A DNA stretch of 59,872 nucleotides, from assembly GCF_017745675.1 (NCBI RefSeq), contig NZ_JAFLJM010000024.1, positions 1 to 59,872 of the forward strand, given 5' to 3'. Source of the DNA: Alkalihalobacillus sp. BA299. Its GTDB lineage: Bacteria; Bacillota; Bacilli; Bacillales; Bacillaceae_F. The position numbers and the translations under genes were made by a program. The notes under the pieces are model-generated. The model ran no database searches and was not told the DNA's origin. It saw only the letters and a program-made list of their open reading frames with translations. This document shows positions 32,610-46,520 of this stretch, piece after piece. Numbering within the stretch: position 1 is the stretch's first letter; each line of letters begins with the position of its first letter.

Positions 32610-32646
32610 AAGAAAGGTGATATTAAATGGTTATTTCACCTTTCTT
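32610..32646 (+). other. tuf leader hairpin
   Basis: AAGAAAGGTGA (32610-32620) and TCACCTTTCTT (32636-32646) form an 11-bp perfect stem with a 15-base loop. It lies between fusA and tuf. No T-run follows the stem, so it may stabilise or process the tuf mRNA rather than end transcription. Confidence 0.65.
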
Positions 32647-32687
32647 ATCCATAATAATTGATGTGTATTTAAGGGAGGAAAAGTAAA

Positions 32688-33875
32688 ATGGGAAAAGCTA
32701 AATTTGACCGTTCTAAAACACATGCTAATATTGGTACAATCGGACACGTTGACCATGGTAAAACTACATTAACAGCTGCAATCACAACTGTTCTTGCTAA
32801 AAAAGGTGGAGCAGAAGCTCGTGCATACGATCAAATCGATGGAGCTCCAGAAGAGCGTGAGCGCGGTATCACAATCTCTACTGCACACGTTGAGTATGAA
32901 ACTGATACTCGTCATTATGCACACGTTGACTGCCCAGGACATGCTGACTACGTTAAAAACATGATCACTGGTGCTGCACAAATGGACGGAGCGATCCTAG
33001 TAGTATCTGCTGCTGACGGTCCAATGCCACAAACTCGTGAGCATATTCTACTTTCTCGTCAAGTAGGTGTTCCTTACATCGTAGTTTTCTTAAACAAATG
33101 TGATATGGTAGATGATGAAGAGCTACTTGAATTAGTAGAAATGGAAGTTCGTGATCTTCTTACTGAGTATGACTTCCCTGGTGATGATGTACCAGTTATC
33201 CAAGGTTCTGCTCTTAAAGCTCTTGAAGGAGACGAAGCTTGGGAAGCAAAAATCTATGAGTTAATGGACGCTGTTGACTCTTACATCCCAACTCCAGAGC
33301 GTGACAACGAAAAGCCATTCATGATGCCAGTTGAGGATGTATTCTCAATCACTGGTCGTGGTACAGTTGCTACTGGACGTGTTGAGCGTGGCCAAGTTAA
33401 AGTTGGTGAAGAAGTAGAAATCATCGGACTTGCTGAAGAGCCAAGCAAAACTACAGTTACTGGAGTAGAAATGTTCCGTAAGCTTCTTGATTATGCTGAA
33501 GCTGGAGACAACATTGGTGCATTACTTCGTGGTGTATCTCGTGATGATATCCAACGTGGACAAGTACTTGCTAAACCAGGTACTATCACTCCTCACACTA
33601 AATTTAAAGCAGAAGTTTATGTACTTTCTAAAGAAGAGGGTGGACGTCACACTCCATTTTTCACAAACTACCGCCCTCAGTTCTACTTCCGTACAACTGA
33701 CGTAACTGGTATTTGTAACCTTCCTGAAGGTGTAGAAATGGTTATGCCTGGAGACAACATCGAAATGACAGTTGAACTTATTTCACCAATCGCGATCGAA
33801 GAAGGAACAAAGTTCTCAATTCGTGAAGGTGGACGTACAGTTGGAGCTGGCGTTGTTGCTTCAATCCAAGAGTAA
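32688..33875 (+). CDS. tuf: Elongation factor Tu
   Basis: EF-Tu delivers aminoacyl-tRNA to the ribosome in a GTP-dependent way. The P-loop [10 protein letters not shown] is near residue 19, the DCPGHADY switch II near 81, and NKCD near 136. Domains II and III complete the 395 residues. Codon usage is strongly biased, as expected for the most abundant protein. A GGGAGGAAAAG site precedes the start. A terminator follows, and no second tuf is seen in this window. Confidence 0.97.
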   Translation: MGKAKFDRSKTHANIGTIGHVDHGKTTLTAAITTVLAKKGGAEARAYDQIDGAPEERERGITISTAHVEYETDTRHYAHVDCPGHADYVKNMITGAAQMDGAILVVSAADGPMPQTREHILLSRQVGVPYIVVFLNKCDMVDDEELLELVEMEVRDLLTEYDFPGDDVPVIQGSALKALEGDEAWEAKIYELMDAVDSYIPTPERDNEKPFMMPVEDVFSITGRGTVATGRVERGQVKVGEEVEIIGLAEEPSKTTVTGVEMFRKLLDYAEAGDNIGALLRGVSRDDIQRGQVLAKPGTITPHTKFKAEVYVLSKEEGGRHTPFFTNYRPQFYFRTTDVTGICNLPEGVEMVMPGDNIEMTVELISPIAIEEGTKFSIREGGRTVGAGVVASIQE

Positions 33876-33890
33876 TTTTATTTAATGAAT

Positions 33891-33925
33891 AAGGGGGTGC
33901 CTTGAAAAAGGGCACCTCTTCTTTC
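33891..33925 (+). terminator. Terminator after tuf
   Basis: AGGGGGTGCC pairs with GGGCACCTCTT and the stem leads into a pyrimidine-rich tail (TCTTCTTTC). It closes the str operon. Confidence 0.75.
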
Positions 33926-34043
33926 ATCTTTAAACCATCTTTTAATGAACAGTAAATTGGAAGGATTTTAAAATCCAATTCCACTTGAATTTTATGTATA
34001 ACCTCATTATAATAGTAAAAGTGTGATCAACAGAAAAATATTC

Positions 34044-34072
34044 TTGCATTTTGCATTTAGATTTTATATAAT
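34044..34072 (+). promoter_or_regulatory. Promoter of the S10-spc-alpha operon
   Basis: TTGCAT (34044-34049) and TATAAT (34067-34072) are 17 bp apart. A second TTGCAT copy starts at 34051. The start of transcription would be near 34079, leaving a leader of about 128 bases that is strongly structured. Confidence 0.82.
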
Positions 34073-34086
34073 ATTGAATGTTGGTC

Positions 34087-34161
34087 TGTGACAGCGATGA
34101 TGCGAAAGGTTGCTGACACACCCGGCCCCATTGCCATGGCAGGGTGTGAGGAAATTTTCGC
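34087..34161 (+). promoter_or_regulatory. Structured leader of the S10 operon
   Basis: Two sets of helices can form and exclude each other. Set A: TGTG-A-CAGC (34087-34095) with GCTG-A-CACA (34112-34120). Set B: CACACCC (34117-34123) with GGGTGTG (34142-34148), closed by GCGAAA (34102-34107) with TTTCGC (34156-34161). The tip of set B carries the palindrome TGCCATGGCA. Sets A and B share 34117-34120. There is no T-run, so it is not a classical attenuator. Autogenous control by a ribosomal protein is possible but not shown. Confidence 0.6.
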
Positions 34162-34206
34162 GGAGTATGTCTATTTATAAAAATGGACGATAAAGGAGGG
34201 GCTTAA

Positions 34207-34515
<309 letters not shown>

Positions 34516-34621
34516 TCGTAATTTATGTAAAGTTTGAGTTGTTCATTACTATTAATCGTAAATTTAACTATAAAATAATGGCATAAAAATAAAATCAGTG
34601 AAAACACAGGAGGTGTGACTA

Positions 34622-35251
34622 ATGACCAAAGGAATCTTAGGGAAGAAAATCGGTATGACTCAAGTGTTTGCAGAAAACGGTGATGTAATTCCTGTAACTG
34701 TAATTGAAGTTACTCCGAACGTTGTTCTTCAAAAGAAGACAGTAGAAAATGATGGGTATGAAGCTATTCAATTAGGTTTTGATGATCAAAAAGCTAACCG
34801 TGTGATTAAGCCTGAAAAAGGACACGCAGAAAAAGCAAACACAGCACCTAAGCGCTTCGTGAAAGAAATTCGTAACGTAGATTTAGCTACGTATGAAGTT
34901 GGTCAAGAAGTCAAAGCAGACGCATTTAACGTAGGTGACGTAGTAGACGTAACAGGAACATCAAAAGGGAAAGGTTTCCAAGGTGCAATCAAGCGCCACA
35001 ACCAATCTCGTGGACCAATGTCCCACGGTTCTCGTTACCACCGTCGCCCTGGTTCAATGGGACCTGTTGCTCCAAACCGTGTATTTAAAGGTAAAGCTTT
35101 ACCTGGACGTATGGGTGGAGAACAAATTACAGTTCAAAATTTAGAAATCGTAAAAGTTGATACAGAGCGTAACCTTCTTTTAGTTAAAGGTAATGTACCT
35201 GGTGCTAAAAAGAGCTATGTTACTGTTAAAAGTGCGGTTAAAAACGACTAA
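34622..35251 (+). CDS. rplC: 50S ribosomal protein L3
   Basis: L3 is an early assembly protein reaching the peptidyl-transferase centre. The central extension [20 protein letters not shown] and [22 protein letters not shown] are the family hallmarks. The length is 209 residues. It lies 106 bp after rpsJ, the largest gap in this part of the operon, with an AGGAGGTG site. Confidence 0.97.
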   Translation: MTKGILGKKIGMTQVFAENGDVIPVTVIEVTPNVVLQKKTVENDGYEAIQLGFDDQKANRVIKPEKGHAEKANTAPKRFVKEIRNVDLATYEVGQEVKADAFNVGDVVDVTGTSKGKGFQGAIKRHNQSRGPMSHGSRYHRRPGSMGPVAPNRVFKGKALPGRMGGEQITVQNLEIVKVDTERNLLLVKGNVPGAKKSYVTVKSAVKND

Positions 35252-35276
35252 CGTTTAATGGAAAGGAGGACACATC

Positions 35277-35900
35277 ATGCCTAAAGTAGCATTATTTAAT
35301 CAATCCGGCTCTCAAGTTGGGGATATTGAATTATCTGATGCCATATTTGGTATTGAACCAAATGAGCATGTTCTACATGATGCTGTAGTCATGCAACAAG
35401 CATCTTTACGTCAAGGTACTCATAAGACAAAAGGACGTTCTGAAGTACGCGGCGGTGGTAGAAAGCCATGGCGTCAAAAAGGAACTGGACGCGCTCGTCA
35501 AGGGTCGATCCGTTCACCACAATGGGTTGGTGGAGGAGTAGTATTTGGACCTCAACCACGTGATTATGGGTATAAATTACCTAAGAAGGTACGCCGTTTA
35601 GCGATCAAATCAGCTCTTTCTAGTAAGGTGAAGGCTGCTGAGATTGTTGTGTTAGAAGATTTAGCATTAAACGCACCAAAGACAAAAGAAATGGTTTCGA
35701 TTTTATCAAATCTTTCTGTCGACCGTAAAGCATTAATTGTAACTGCTGATTACAATGATGCGGTAGCTTTATCTGCTCGTAACATCCCTGGAGTAACATT
35801 TGTTTCTGTTGAAGGTGTAAATGTTCTTGATGTACTTAAGCACGATAAGTTAATCATTACAAAAGGTGCAGTTGAAAAGGTAGAGGAGGTGCTAGCGTAA
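35277..35900 (+). CDS. rplD: 50S ribosomal protein L4
   Basis: L4 lines the nascent-peptide exit tunnel; in E. coli it also represses the S10 operon through the leader. The tunnel loop [20 protein letters not shown] (near 50-70) is intact, with no change suggesting macrolide resistance that I can recognise. The length is 207 residues. The last base overlaps the rplW start. Confidence 0.97.
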   Translation: MPKVALFNQSGSQVGDIELSDAIFGIEPNEHVLHDAVVMQQASLRQGTHKTKGRSEVRGGGRKPWRQKGTGRARQGSIRSPQWVGGGVVFGPQPRDYGYKLPKKVRRLAIKSALSSKVKAAEIVVLEDLALNAPKTKEMVSILSNLSVDRKALIVTADYNDAVALSARNIPGVTFVSVEGVNVLDVLKHDKLIITKGAVEKVEEVLA

Positions 35901-36190
35901 TGTCAAACGCACGTGATATCATTAAGCGCCCCGTAATTACAGAACGTTCAACTGATTTAATGTCTGAGAAAAAATACACGTTTGAAGTAGACACTCGCGC
36001 GAACAAAACTGAAATCAAGAGTGCAATTGAAGAAATCTTTGGAGTGAAAGTTCTAAAAGTAGCTACAATGAACTACAAAGGCAAATTCAAACGTTTTGGT
36101 CGTCACGCAGGTTATACTGCAAAACGTAAAAAAGCAATTGTTACATTATCACCTGATAGCAAAGAATTAGAATTCTTTGAAGGTGTATAA
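35900..36190 (+). CDS. rplW: 50S ribosomal protein L23
   Basis: L23 sits at the tunnel exit and docks trigger factor and SRP. The 96-residue protein begins [17 protein letters not shown], with the RPVITERS motif conserved. Its ATG overlaps the rplD stop by one base, so translation is coupled. A GAGGAGGTG site lies within the end of rplD. Confidence 0.96.
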   Translation: MSNARDIIKRPVITERSTDLMSEKKYTFEVDTRANKTEIKSAIEEIFGVKVLKVATMNYKGKFKRFGRHAGYTAKRKKAIVTLSPDSKELEFFEGV

Positions 36191-36218
36191 AGTTTAACAG
36201 AGAAGGAGGGAAATCAAG

Positions 36219-37049
36219 ATGGCGATTAAAAAATATAAACCGACCAGTGCTGGTCGTCGTGGAATGTCAGTATTAGACTTTTCGGAAATCACTACTGACA
36301 AACCGGAGAAATCATTACTTGCGCCTTTACACAATAAAGGCGGACGTAACAACCAAGGTAAATTAACTGTACGTCATCAAGGTGGCGGACATAAACGCAA
36401 GTACCGTGTTATTGACTTCAAACGTAACAAAGATGGCATTCCAGGCCGCGTTGCTACGATTGAGTATGATCCAAACCGTACTGCAAATATTGCATTAATT
36501 AACTACGCTGATGGTGAAAAGCGTTATATTATTGCACCAAAAGGGTTAAAAGTTGGAATGACAATTGAGTCAGGTTCAAACGCTGATATTAAAGTAGGGA
36601 ACGCTCTACCTTTAATTAACATTCCTGTTGGTACAGTAATTCATAACATCGAGTTGAAGCCTGGTAAAGGTGCTCAGCTAGTACGTTCTGCTGGTGCAGA
36701 AGCTCAACTTCTTGGTAAAGAGGGAGACTACGTATTAGTTCGTCTGAAATCAGGAGAAACTCGTTACATTCTTTCTACTTGCCGTGCAACAATCGGATCT
36801 GTAGGAAATGAAGAACATGAGCTTGTAAACATTGGTAAAGCAGGTCGTTCTCGTTGGTTAGGTAAACGTCCAACTGTACGTGGATCTGTAATGAACCCGA
36901 ACGATCACCCACACGGTGGTGGTGAAGGACGTGCTCCAATCGGACGTAAATCACCAATGTCTCCTTGGGGTAAACCAACACTTGGTTACAAAACTCGTAA
37001 GAAGAATAAGAGTTCTGATAAGTACATTGTACGTCGACGCAAAAAATAA
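36219..37049 (+). CDS. rplB: 50S ribosomal protein L2
   Basis: L2 binds 23S rRNA near the peptidyl-transferase centre and bridges the subunits. The 276-residue protein has the OB-fold and SH3-like domains, and the C-terminal motif [20 protein letters not shown] with the conserved histidine needed for activity. An AGAAGGAGGG site precedes the start. Confidence 0.97.
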   Translation: MAIKKYKPTSAGRRGMSVLDFSEITTDKPEKSLLAPLHNKGGRNNQGKLTVRHQGGGHKRKYRVIDFKRNKDGIPGRVATIEYDPNRTANIALINYADGEKRYIIAPKGLKVGMTIESGSNADIKVGNALPLINIPVGTVIHNIELKPGKGAQLVRSAGAEAQLLGKEGDYVLVRLKSGETRYILSTCRATIGSVGNEEHELVNIGKAGRSRWLGKRPTVRGSVMNPNDHPHGGGEGRAPIGRKSPMSPWGKPTLGYKTRKKNKSSDKYIVRRRKK

Positions 37050-37106
37050 CGGGGTTGTTCTACGGTTCATTCGAACCGTGGGTCAATCACGAAGGGAGGT
37101 TTATTC

Positions 37107-37385
37107 ATGGGCCGTAGTTTAAAAAAGGGACCTTTTGTCGATGATCATTTAATGAAAAAGGTCGAAGGTATGAACGAAAAAAATGAGAAAAAAGTTATTA
37201 AAACTTGGTCTCGTCGTTCAACAATTTTCCCTGAGTTTATTGGGCATACAATTGCAGTTTACGATGGACGTAAGCATGTTCCAGTATATGTTTCAGAAGA
37301 CATGGTCGGACACAAATTAGGTGAGTTTGCACCAACGCGTTCGTACAAAGGTCATGCTGCTGATGATAAGAAAACAAGACGTTAA
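37107..37385 (+). CDS. rpsS: 30S ribosomal protein S19
   Basis: S19 lies in the 30S head and pairs with S13 near the subunit interface. The 92-residue sequence starts [18 protein letters not shown] and contains the family signature [19 protein letters not shown]. It lies 57 bp after rplB with an AAGGGAGG site. Confidence 0.96.
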   Translation: MGRSLKKGPFVDDHLMKKVEGMNEKNEKKVIKTWSRRSTIFPEFIGHTIAVYDGRKHVPVYVSEDMVGHKLGEFAPTRSYKGHAADDKKTRR

Positions 37386-37407
37386 TTAAGAGGGGAGGTC
37401 CTTGACA

Positions 37408-37752
37408 ATGCAACAAGCTAAAGCTGTAGCTAAACAAGTGCGTGTGGCTCCTCGAAAAGTTCGTCTAGTTGTGGACTTAATCCGAGGTAAGCAAGTCGGT
37501 GAAGCAATCGCTATCTTACGCCATACACCAAAAGCTGCTTCTCCAATTGTAGAAAAGCTTTTAAATTCTGCAATCGCAAACGCAGAGCACAATTATGAAA
37601 TGGAACCTAATAACTTATATATTAAAGAAGCATTCGTAGATGAGGGCGTAACTTTGAAACGCTTCCGTCCGCGTGCTATGGGTCGCGCTAGCCGTATTAA
37701 CAAGCGCACAAGCCACATTACAATCGTTGTTTCAGAAAAGAAGGAGGGATAA
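37408..37752 (+). CDS. rplV: 50S ribosomal protein L22
   Basis: L22 lines the exit tunnel opposite L4. The 114-residue form starts at ATG 37408 ([17 protein letters not shown]), nine bases after GGGGAGG; a TTG six bases earlier is too close to that site. The beta-hairpin block [21 protein letters not shown] is conserved, with no visible insertion or deletion of the type linked to macrolide resistance. rpsC follows after 2 bp. Confidence 0.95.
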   Translation: MQQAKAVAKQVRVAPRKVRLVVDLIRGKQVGEAIAILRHTPKAASPIVEKLLNSAIANAEHNYEMEPNNLYIKEAFVDEGVTLKRFRPRAMGRASRINKRTSHITIVVSEKKEG

Positions 37753-37754
37753 GC

Positions 37755-39043
<1,289 letters not shown>

Positions 39044-39064
39044 TTTGAGAGGAGGTTTGCTTAA

Positions 39065-39325
39065 ATGGAACGCAACCAACGCAAAGTGTACATCGGACGC
39101 GTAGTTTCAGATAAGATGGATAAAACAATCACAGTACTTGTTGAAACATACAAGAAAGATCGTTTATATGGAAAGCGCGTAAAGTACTCTAAAAAGTTCA
39201 AAGCCCATGATGAAGAAAACACAGCTAAAGTTGGCGATATTGTTAAGATTATGGAAACTCGTCCATTATCTAAAGACAAACGCTTCCGTTTAGTAGAAGT
39301 AGTAGAAGAAGCAGTTATTATCTAA
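39065..39325 (+). CDS. rpsQ: 30S ribosomal protein S17
   Basis: S17 is an OB-fold protein and a primary binder in 30S body assembly. The 86 residues include [17 protein letters not shown] and the signature [20 protein letters not shown]. It lies 21 bp after rpmC with a GAGGAGG site. Confidence 0.96.
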   Translation: MERNQRKVYIGRVVSDKMDKTITVLVETYKKDRLYGKRVKYSKKFKAHDEENTAKVGDIVKIMETRPLSKDKRFRLVEVVEEAVII

Positions 39326-39360
39326 CTTATTCTTTTTAACTTGAAGGGAGGTAAGATCGT

Positions 39361-39729
39361 ATGATTCAACAAGAGAGCCGTTTAAAAGTTGCTGACAACT
39401 CAGGTGCTCGTGAAGTACTTTGTATTAAAGTTTTAGGTGGATCTGGCCGTAAAACAGCTAATGTCGGTGATATTATCGTTTGTTCTGTGAAACAAGCAAC
39501 ACCAGGCGGCGTTGTCAAGAAAGGTGACGTTGTTAAAGCGGTAATTGTTCGTTCAAAGAGCGGTGTTCGTCGTACAGACGGATCTTACATTAAATTCGAT
39601 GAAAATGCAGCTGTAATTGTACGTGACGATAAGGGTCCTCGTGGAACTCGTATCTTTGGACCAGTTGCACGTGAGCTTCGTGAAAAACAATTTATGAAAA
39701 TCGTTTCTTTAGCTCCGGAAGTACTATAA
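39361..39729 (+). CDS. rplN: 50S ribosomal protein L14
   Basis: L14 forms intersubunit bridges and contacts L19. The 122-residue protein starts [19 protein letters not shown] and has the beta-barrel motif [19 protein letters not shown]. Spacing and the AAGGGAGGT site fit the spc part of the operon. Confidence 0.97.
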   Translation: MIQQESRLKVADNSGAREVLCIKVLGGSGRKTANVGDIIVCSVKQATPGGVVKKGDVVKAVIVRSKSGVRRTDGSYIKFDENAAVIVRDDKGPRGTRIFGPVARELREKQFMKIVSLAPEVL

Positions 39730-39767
39730 TATACATCATCCCTTTTATAAGGAGGTGCGATGATTAC

Positions 39768-40079
39768 ATGCACGTAAAAAAAGGTGACACAGTTAAAGTG
39801 ATCTCTGGTAAAGATAAAGGCAAACAAGGCGTTATCTTAGAAGCATTCCCTAAAAAGGACCGTGTTCTTGTAGAAGGTGTTAATATTGTTAAAAAACATG
39901 CAAAACCTTCTCAAGATAACCCACAAGGGGGAATTGTTAGCAAAGAAGCTGCAATTCATGTTTCTAATGTAATGATTATTGACCCTAAGACGGGCGAACC
40001 AACTCGTATTGGTTATAAAGTAGAAGATGGTAAAAAAGTACGTATTGCGAAAAAGTCTGGCGAAGCACTAGATAAGTAG
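39768..40079 (+). CDS. rplX: 50S ribosomal protein L24
   Basis: L24 is an assembly initiator at the 5' end of 23S rRNA. The N-terminal KOW motif [19 protein letters not shown] is at about 6-24. The length is 103 residues. It lies 38 bp after rplN with an AAGGAGGTG site. Confidence 0.96.
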   Translation: MHVKKGDTVKVISGKDKGKQGVILEAFPKKDRVLVEGVNIVKKHAKPSQDNPQGGIVSKEAAIHVSNVMIIDPKTGEPTRIGYKVEDGKKVRIAKKSGEALDK

Positions 40080-40104
40080 TCAGTGTTGAAAGGAGGTCAA
40101 TCGT

Positions 40105-40858
<754 letters not shown>

Positions 40859-40886
40859 ACCCTTAAATGGGAAGGAGGTAATATAG

Positions 40887-41285
40887 ATGGTCATGACAGA
40901 TCCTGTTGCAGATTTGCTAACTCGCATCCGGAATGCGAACGTAGTTCGTCACGAGAAATTAGAAGTACCTGCTTCTAACATCAAAAAACAAATCGCTGAA
41001 ATTTTAAAGCGTGAAGGTTTCATCCGTGACTTTGAATATATCGAAGATAACAAACAAGGTGTTATTCGTATCTTCTTAAAATACGGTGCAAATAACGAGC
41101 GAGTAATTACTGGATTAAAACGTATTAGTAAGCCTGGGTTACGTGTTTACGCAAAAGCTACAGAAGTACCTCGCGTATTAGGTGGTTTAGGTATTGCTAT
41201 CGTTTCTACATCTAAAGGTATTATGACTGATAAAGATGCTCGACAACAACAAGTAGGCGGAGAAGTATTAGCTTACGTTTGGTAA
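40887..41285 (+). CDS. rpsH: 30S ribosomal protein S8
   Basis: S8 is a central-domain 16S rRNA binder, and in E. coli it represses the spc genes. The 132 residues begin [20 protein letters not shown]. The C-terminal signature [18 protein letters not shown] is clear. An AAGGAGGT site precedes the gene. Confidence 0.96.
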   Translation: MVMTDPVADLLTRIRNANVVRHEKLEVPASNIKKQIAEILKREGFIRDFEYIEDNKQGVIRIFLKYGANNERVITGLKRISKPGLRVYAKATEVPRVLGGLGIAIVSTSKGIMTDKDARQQQVGGEVLAYVW

Positions 41286-41316
41286 TCATTAAAGGTAAGA
41301 TTGGAGGTGTAAGTAT

Positions 41317-41853
41317 ATGTCACGTATTGGTAAGAAGCCAATTGAAGTTCCAAGTGGAGTAACAGTTACTTTAAATGATAATGTGATTACGGTGAAAGGA
41401 CCTAAAGGTGAACTTAGCCGTAGTGTACATCCAGAAATGGTCGTTAAAGTAGAGGAAAATCAAGTTGTTATCGAACGTCCAAGTGATAACAAGGAGCACC
41501 GTTCTTTACACGGAACGACTCGTAGTATCATTAGTAACATGGTGGAAGGTGTAACAAAAGGATACGAAAAAGGACTAGAGTTAATCGGGGTAGGTTACCG
41601 TGCAACAAAATCTGGTTCAAAATTAGTATTAAACGTTGGTTACTCTCACCCAGTTGAAATCGTACCTGAAGAAGGTATCGAAATCGAAGTTCCTTCTAAT
41701 ACAAAAGTACTTGTTAAAGGTATTGATAAAGAGCGTGTAGGTGCTATTGCAGCAAACATCCGTTCAGTTCGTTTACCTGAGCCTTACAAAGGAAAAGGAA
41801 TTCGTTATGAAGGTGAATATGTACGTCGTAAAGAAGGTAAAACTGGTAAATAA
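41317..41853 (+). CDS. rplF: 50S ribosomal protein L6
   Basis: L6 lies near the sarcin-ricin loop and the GTPase centre. The 178-residue protein has two similar domains and the C-terminal signature [16 protein letters not shown]. It lies 31 bp after rpsH with a TTGGAGGTG site. Confidence 0.96.
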   Translation: MSRIGKKPIEVPSGVTVTLNDNVITVKGPKGELSRSVHPEMVVKVEENQVVIERPSDNKEHRSLHGTTRSIISNMVEGVTKGYEKGLELIGVGYRATKSGSKLVLNVGYSHPVEIVPEEGIEIEVPSNTKVLVKGIDKERVGAIAANIRSVRLPEPYKGKGIRYEGEYVRRKEGKTGK

Positions 41854-41883
41854 TAAATAGTTAGCGGAAAGGAATGACGTTCA

Positions 41884-42246
41884 ATGATTACGAAGCCTGA
41901 CAAAAATTTGGCGCGTAAGAAAAGACATGCTCATGTTCGTCGCACGATCACAGGTACTCCTGAACGTCCACGTCTAAACGTTTTCCGTTCTTCTAAACAC
42001 ATTTACGCACAGCTAATTGATGATGTGAACGGTGTAACATTAGCTTCAGCGTCTAGTTTAGATAAAGAACTTAACTTAGAGAACGGTGGAAATAAAGAGG
42101 CAGCAAAGCTTGTTGGAGAACTTGTAGCAAAGCGTGCAGTTGAAAATGGGCACACAACTGTTGTATTTGACCGTGGTGGATACTTATATCACGGACGTGT
42201 TCAAGTATTAGCTGATGCAGCTCGTGAAGCTGGATTACAATTTTAA
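41884..42246 (+). CDS. rplR: 50S ribosomal protein L18
   Basis: L18 binds 5S rRNA with L5. The 120-residue protein has a basic N-terminal tail ([15 protein letters not shown]) and the conserved [18 protein letters not shown] block; it ends [10 protein letters not shown]. The ribosome site (CGGAAAGGAATG) is weaker than its neighbours. Confidence 0.96.
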   Translation: MITKPDKNLARKKRHAHVRRTITGTPERPRLNVFRSSKHIYAQLIDDVNGVTLASASSLDKELNLENGGNKEAAKLVGELVAKRAVENGHTTVVFDRGGYLYHGRVQVLADAAREAGLQF

Positions 42247-42267
42247 TGTAAAAAGGAGGGAAACTAA

Positions 42268-42765
42268 ATGCGTATCGATGCAAATACGTTGGAGCTTGAA
42301 GAAAAAGTTGTTGCCGTTAACCGCGTAGCTAAAGTAGTAAAAGGTGGACGTCGTTTCCGCTTTGCTGCATTAGTTGTAGTAGGTGACAAAAACGGTCACG
42401 TCGGCTTTGGAATGGGTAAAGCTCAAGAAGTTCCTGAAGCAATTCGTAAAGCAATTGAAGATGCAAAGAAGAACTTAATTGAAGTACCTGTAGTTGGTAC
42501 AACAATTCCACACGAGATCTTAGGTCACTTCGGTGCAGGACGTGTACTACTTAAGCCAGCATCTGAGGGTACAGGAGTTATTGCTGGTGGACCTGTACGT
42601 GCAGTACTAGATCTTGCGGGTGTTGGTGATATTTTATCGAAGTCACTAGGGTCAAATAACCCTATTAATATGGTTCGTGCAACTATGCAAGGCCTTAAAG
42701 AACTTAAGCGTGCCGAAGAGGTTGCCAAATTACGTGGTAAATCAGTAGAAGAACTGCTAGGATAA
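42268..42765 (+). CDS. rpsE: 30S ribosomal protein S5
   Basis: S5 helps decoding accuracy and lines the mRNA entry tunnel. The 165-residue protein has the double-strand-RNA-binding-like N-terminal domain with [19 protein letters not shown], and the C-terminal [13 protein letters not shown] block. The loop linked to spectinomycin resistance ([14 protein letters not shown]) looks wild type. Confidence 0.96.
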   Translation: MRIDANTLELEEKVVAVNRVAKVVKGGRRFRFAALVVVGDKNGHVGFGMGKAQEVPEAIRKAIEDAKKNLIEVPVVGTTIPHEILGHFGAGRVLLKPASEGTGVIAGGPVRAVLDLAGVGDILSKSLGSNNPINMVRATMQGLKELKRAEEVAKLRGKSVEELLG

Positions 42766-42778
42766 GGAGGGAAAAGAC

Positions 42779-42967
42779 ATGGCTAAAAAGTTAGAAATTA
42801 CCCTCACTAGAAGCATTATCGGACGTCCTGAGGACCAACGTATTACTGTTAAAACACTAGGATTACGCAAGATGCACCAAACTGTAGTACAACAAGATAA
42901 CGCTGCAATCCGCGGTATGATCAATAAAGTAGCACACTTAGTAACAGTTAAAGAAATAGAGGCGTAA
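42779..42967 (+). CDS. rpmD: 50S ribosomal protein L30
   Basis: L30 is a small late-assembly protein. The 62 residues show the family pattern [24 protein letters not shown], with its short beta-alpha-beta fold. It lies 13 bp after rpsE. Confidence 0.95.
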   Translation: MAKKLEITLTRSIIGRPEDQRITVKTLGLRKMHQTVVQQDNAAIRGMINKVAHLVTVKEIEA

Positions 42968-42996
42968 TTGAAACTTACTTAAGAGGAGGTGGCAAC

Positions 42997-43437
42997 ATGA
43001 AACTTCACGAGTTGAAACCTGCAGAAGGTTCTCGCAAAGTCCGTAACCGCGTTGGACGTGGTATCGGTACTGGTAACGGGAAAACATCTGGTCGTGGACA
43101 CAAAGGACAAAACGCACGTTCTGGTGGTGGTGTTCGTCCAGGATTTGAAGGTGGACAAAACCCAATTTTTCGTCGTTTACCAAAACGAGGATTTACAAAC
43201 CCTACTCGCAAAGAGTTTGCCATTGTAAACCTAGACACGTTAAACCGTTTTGATGCAGGCACGGAAGTTACACCTGAATTATTAATTGAAACGGGTGTAG
43301 TTAAGAATGTAAAGGATGGTATTAAAATCCTTGGTAACGGCAAGCTTGAGAAGCAACTTACAGTAAAAGCTCATAAGTTCTCTGCTACTGCTGTGGAAGC
43401 AATCGAAGCTGCTGGCGGAAAAACTGAGGTGATTTAA
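42997..43437 (+). CDS. rplO: 50S ribosomal protein L15
   Basis: L15 is a late-assembly protein with a long glycine- and arginine-rich N-terminal extension ([18 protein letters not shown]) that threads into rRNA. The length is 146 residues. Its stop overlaps the secY start by one base, so ribosome and translocon production are coupled. Confidence 0.96.
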   Translation: MKLHELKPAEGSRKVRNRVGRGIGTGNGKTSGRGHKGQNARSGGGVRPGFEGGQNPIFRRLPKRGFTNPTRKEFAIVNLDTLNRFDAGTEVTPELLIETGVVKNVKDGIKILGNGKLEKQLTVKAHKFSATAVEAIEAAGGKTEVI

Positions 43438-44729
43438 TGTTCCGGACGATCTCCAACATTATGCGCGTTGGTGACTTAAGACGAAAAGTTATTTTTACAT
43501 TGTTAATGCTCGTTGTCTTTCGAATTGGTACGTTTATTCCTGTACCAGGTTCAAATAAAGATGTATTAAACTTCTATGATCAAGCGAATGCTTTCGGATT
43601 TTTAAATACATTTGGTGGGGGAGCACTAGGTAACTTTTCGATTTTTGCAATGGGAATTATGCCGTATATCACCGCATCTATCGTTGTACAATTACTTCAG
43701 ATGGATGTAGTGCCTAAGTTTGCAGAATGGGCAAAACAGGGTGAAGCAGGTCGTCGGAAATTGGCTCAAATCACTCGTTATGGAACAATTGCGTTAGGTT
43801 TTATTCAAGCATTAGGGATGTCGATCGGGTTTAATACGATATTCCCAGGGCTAATTCCTAACCCAACTGTTCCTACCTATCTGTTTATAGCACTCGTACT
43901 TACGGCTGGAACAGCATTCTTAATGTGGCTTGGAGAACAAATTACTGCAAAAGGTGTTGGAAACGGGATCTCCATTATTATCTTTGCAGGTATTGCTGCT
44001 GGTATTCCAAACGGGGTCAACCAAATTTATGCTACCCAAATTGAAAATGCCGGTGAGCAACTGTTTCTAAGCATTGTTACAGTATTAATTTTACTCCTTG
44101 CTGTCCTTGCTGTAGTTGTTGGAGTTATCTACGTTCAACAAGCTTTACGTAAGGTTCCAGTTCAATATGCAAAGCGTCTTGTTGGAAGAAGTCCTGTAGG
44201 AGGACAATCAACACATTTACCAATTAAGGTAAATGCAGCTGGGGTTATTCCTGTAATCTTTGCTTTATCATTATTTATTTTTCCACCGACAGTTGCTGGG
44301 TTCTTTGGGACGGATAATGCGATTGCCTACTGGGTTACGCAAATTTTTGATTATACTCAGCCGATCGGAATGGTATTGTATGCACTGCTCATTATTGGAT
44401 TTACGTATTTCTATACATTTATCCAAGTTAATCCAGAGCAATTAGCTGAAAATCTGAAGAAGCAAGGTGGTTATATCCCTGGCATTCGACCAGGTAAGAC
44501 GACACAGGAATATATTACACGTATTCTGTATCGACTGACACTTGTTGGAGCATTGTTCTTAGCGGTTGTCTCAATTATTCCAGTCTTCTTTACTACGATT
44601 ATGGGGTTACCTCCTGCGATACAAATTGGCGGAACTGGATTATTGATTGTCGTTGGTGTAGCATTAGATACGATGAAACAAATCGAGAGTCAGTTAATTA
44701 AACGTCATTACAAAGGATTCATTAAGTAA
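43437..44729 (+). CDS. secY: Preprotein translocase channel SecY
   Basis: SecY is the ten-helix membrane channel for secreted and membrane proteins. The plug and TM2 region (NFSIFAMGIMPYITASI) and the C4/C5 cytoplasmic loops with PGIRPGKTTQEYI, which contact SecA and the ribosome, are visible. The length is 430 residues. The GAGGTG site is inside the end of rplO. Its partner SecE is encoded at 17268. Confidence 0.97.
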   Translation: MFRTISNIMRVGDLRRKVIFTLLMLVVFRIGTFIPVPGSNKDVLNFYDQANAFGFLNTFGGGALGNFSIFAMGIMPYITASIVVQLLQMDVVPKFAEWAKQGEAGRRKLAQITRYGTIALGFIQALGMSIGFNTIFPGLIPNPTVPTYLFIALVLTAGTAFLMWLGEQITAKGVGNGISIIIFAGIAAGIPNGVNQIYATQIENAGEQLFLSIVTVLILLLAVLAVVVGVIYVQQALRKVPVQYAKRLVGRSPVGGQSTHLPIKVNAAGVIPVIFALSLFIFPPTVAGFFGTDNAIAYWVTQIFDYTQPIGMVLYALLIIGFTYFYTFIQVNPEQLAENLKKQGGYIPGIRPGKTTQEYITRILYRLTLVGALFLAVVSIIPVFFTTIMGLPPAIQIGGTGLLIVVGVALDTMKQIESQLIKRHYKGFIK

Positions 44730-44737
44730 CTAGTAAG

Positions 44738-44764
44738 CTAAGGGAAAACAACGATTTCCCTTAG
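44738..44764 (+). other. secY-adk intergenic hairpin
   Basis: CTAAGGGAAA (44738-44747) and TTTCCCTTAG (44755-44764) make a perfect 10-bp stem with a 7-base loop. No T-run follows. It may mark mRNA processing or stabilisation between secY and adk. Confidence 0.65.
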
Positions 44765-46194
<1,430 letters not shown>

Positions 46195-46210
46195 TATGAA
46201 GGTGATGGAG

Positions 46211-46516
46211 ATGAAAGATCCTGAATCTGGGCCATTTATTGGTCAGGTCGTTGAAGTTGTAAAAGGCCGAGATCGGGAACGGTTTTGTATCGTAATTGAA
46301 ATTATTGATCATCGTTTTGTTTACATTGCAGATGGGGATAATCGAAAATTCGATAATGCAAAAAAGAAAAATGTCCAACACCTTAAGTTTATGGACTATG
46401 TCTCAGATGAAGTGAAAAATAGCATGAATGAAACTGGTCGTGTTACCAATGCCAAGCTGCGGTTTGCGATACAAAAGTTCTTAGAACGAAATCATTTACT
46501 GAAGGAAGGAGAGTAA
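46211..46516 (+). CDS. KOW-domain RNA-binding protein, L14e/L27e-like
   Basis: This small basic protein of about 101 residues has an N-terminal KOW-like segment ([24 protein letters not shown]) and a lysine-rich helical tail. Proteins of this type occur between map and infA in many Bacillaceae and resemble archaeal/eukaryotic L14e, but the function is unknown to me. The start is uncertain: ATG 46196, 46205 and 46211 are in frame. I prefer 46211 because AAGGTGAT lies just ahead of it. infA follows after 4 bp. Confidence 0.8.
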   Translation: MKDPESGPFIGQVVEVVKGRDRERFCIVIEIIDHRFVYIADGDNRKFDNAKKKNVQHLKFMDYVSDEVKNSMNETGRVTNAKLRFAIQKFLERNHLLKEGE

Positions 46517-46520
46517 ATTC

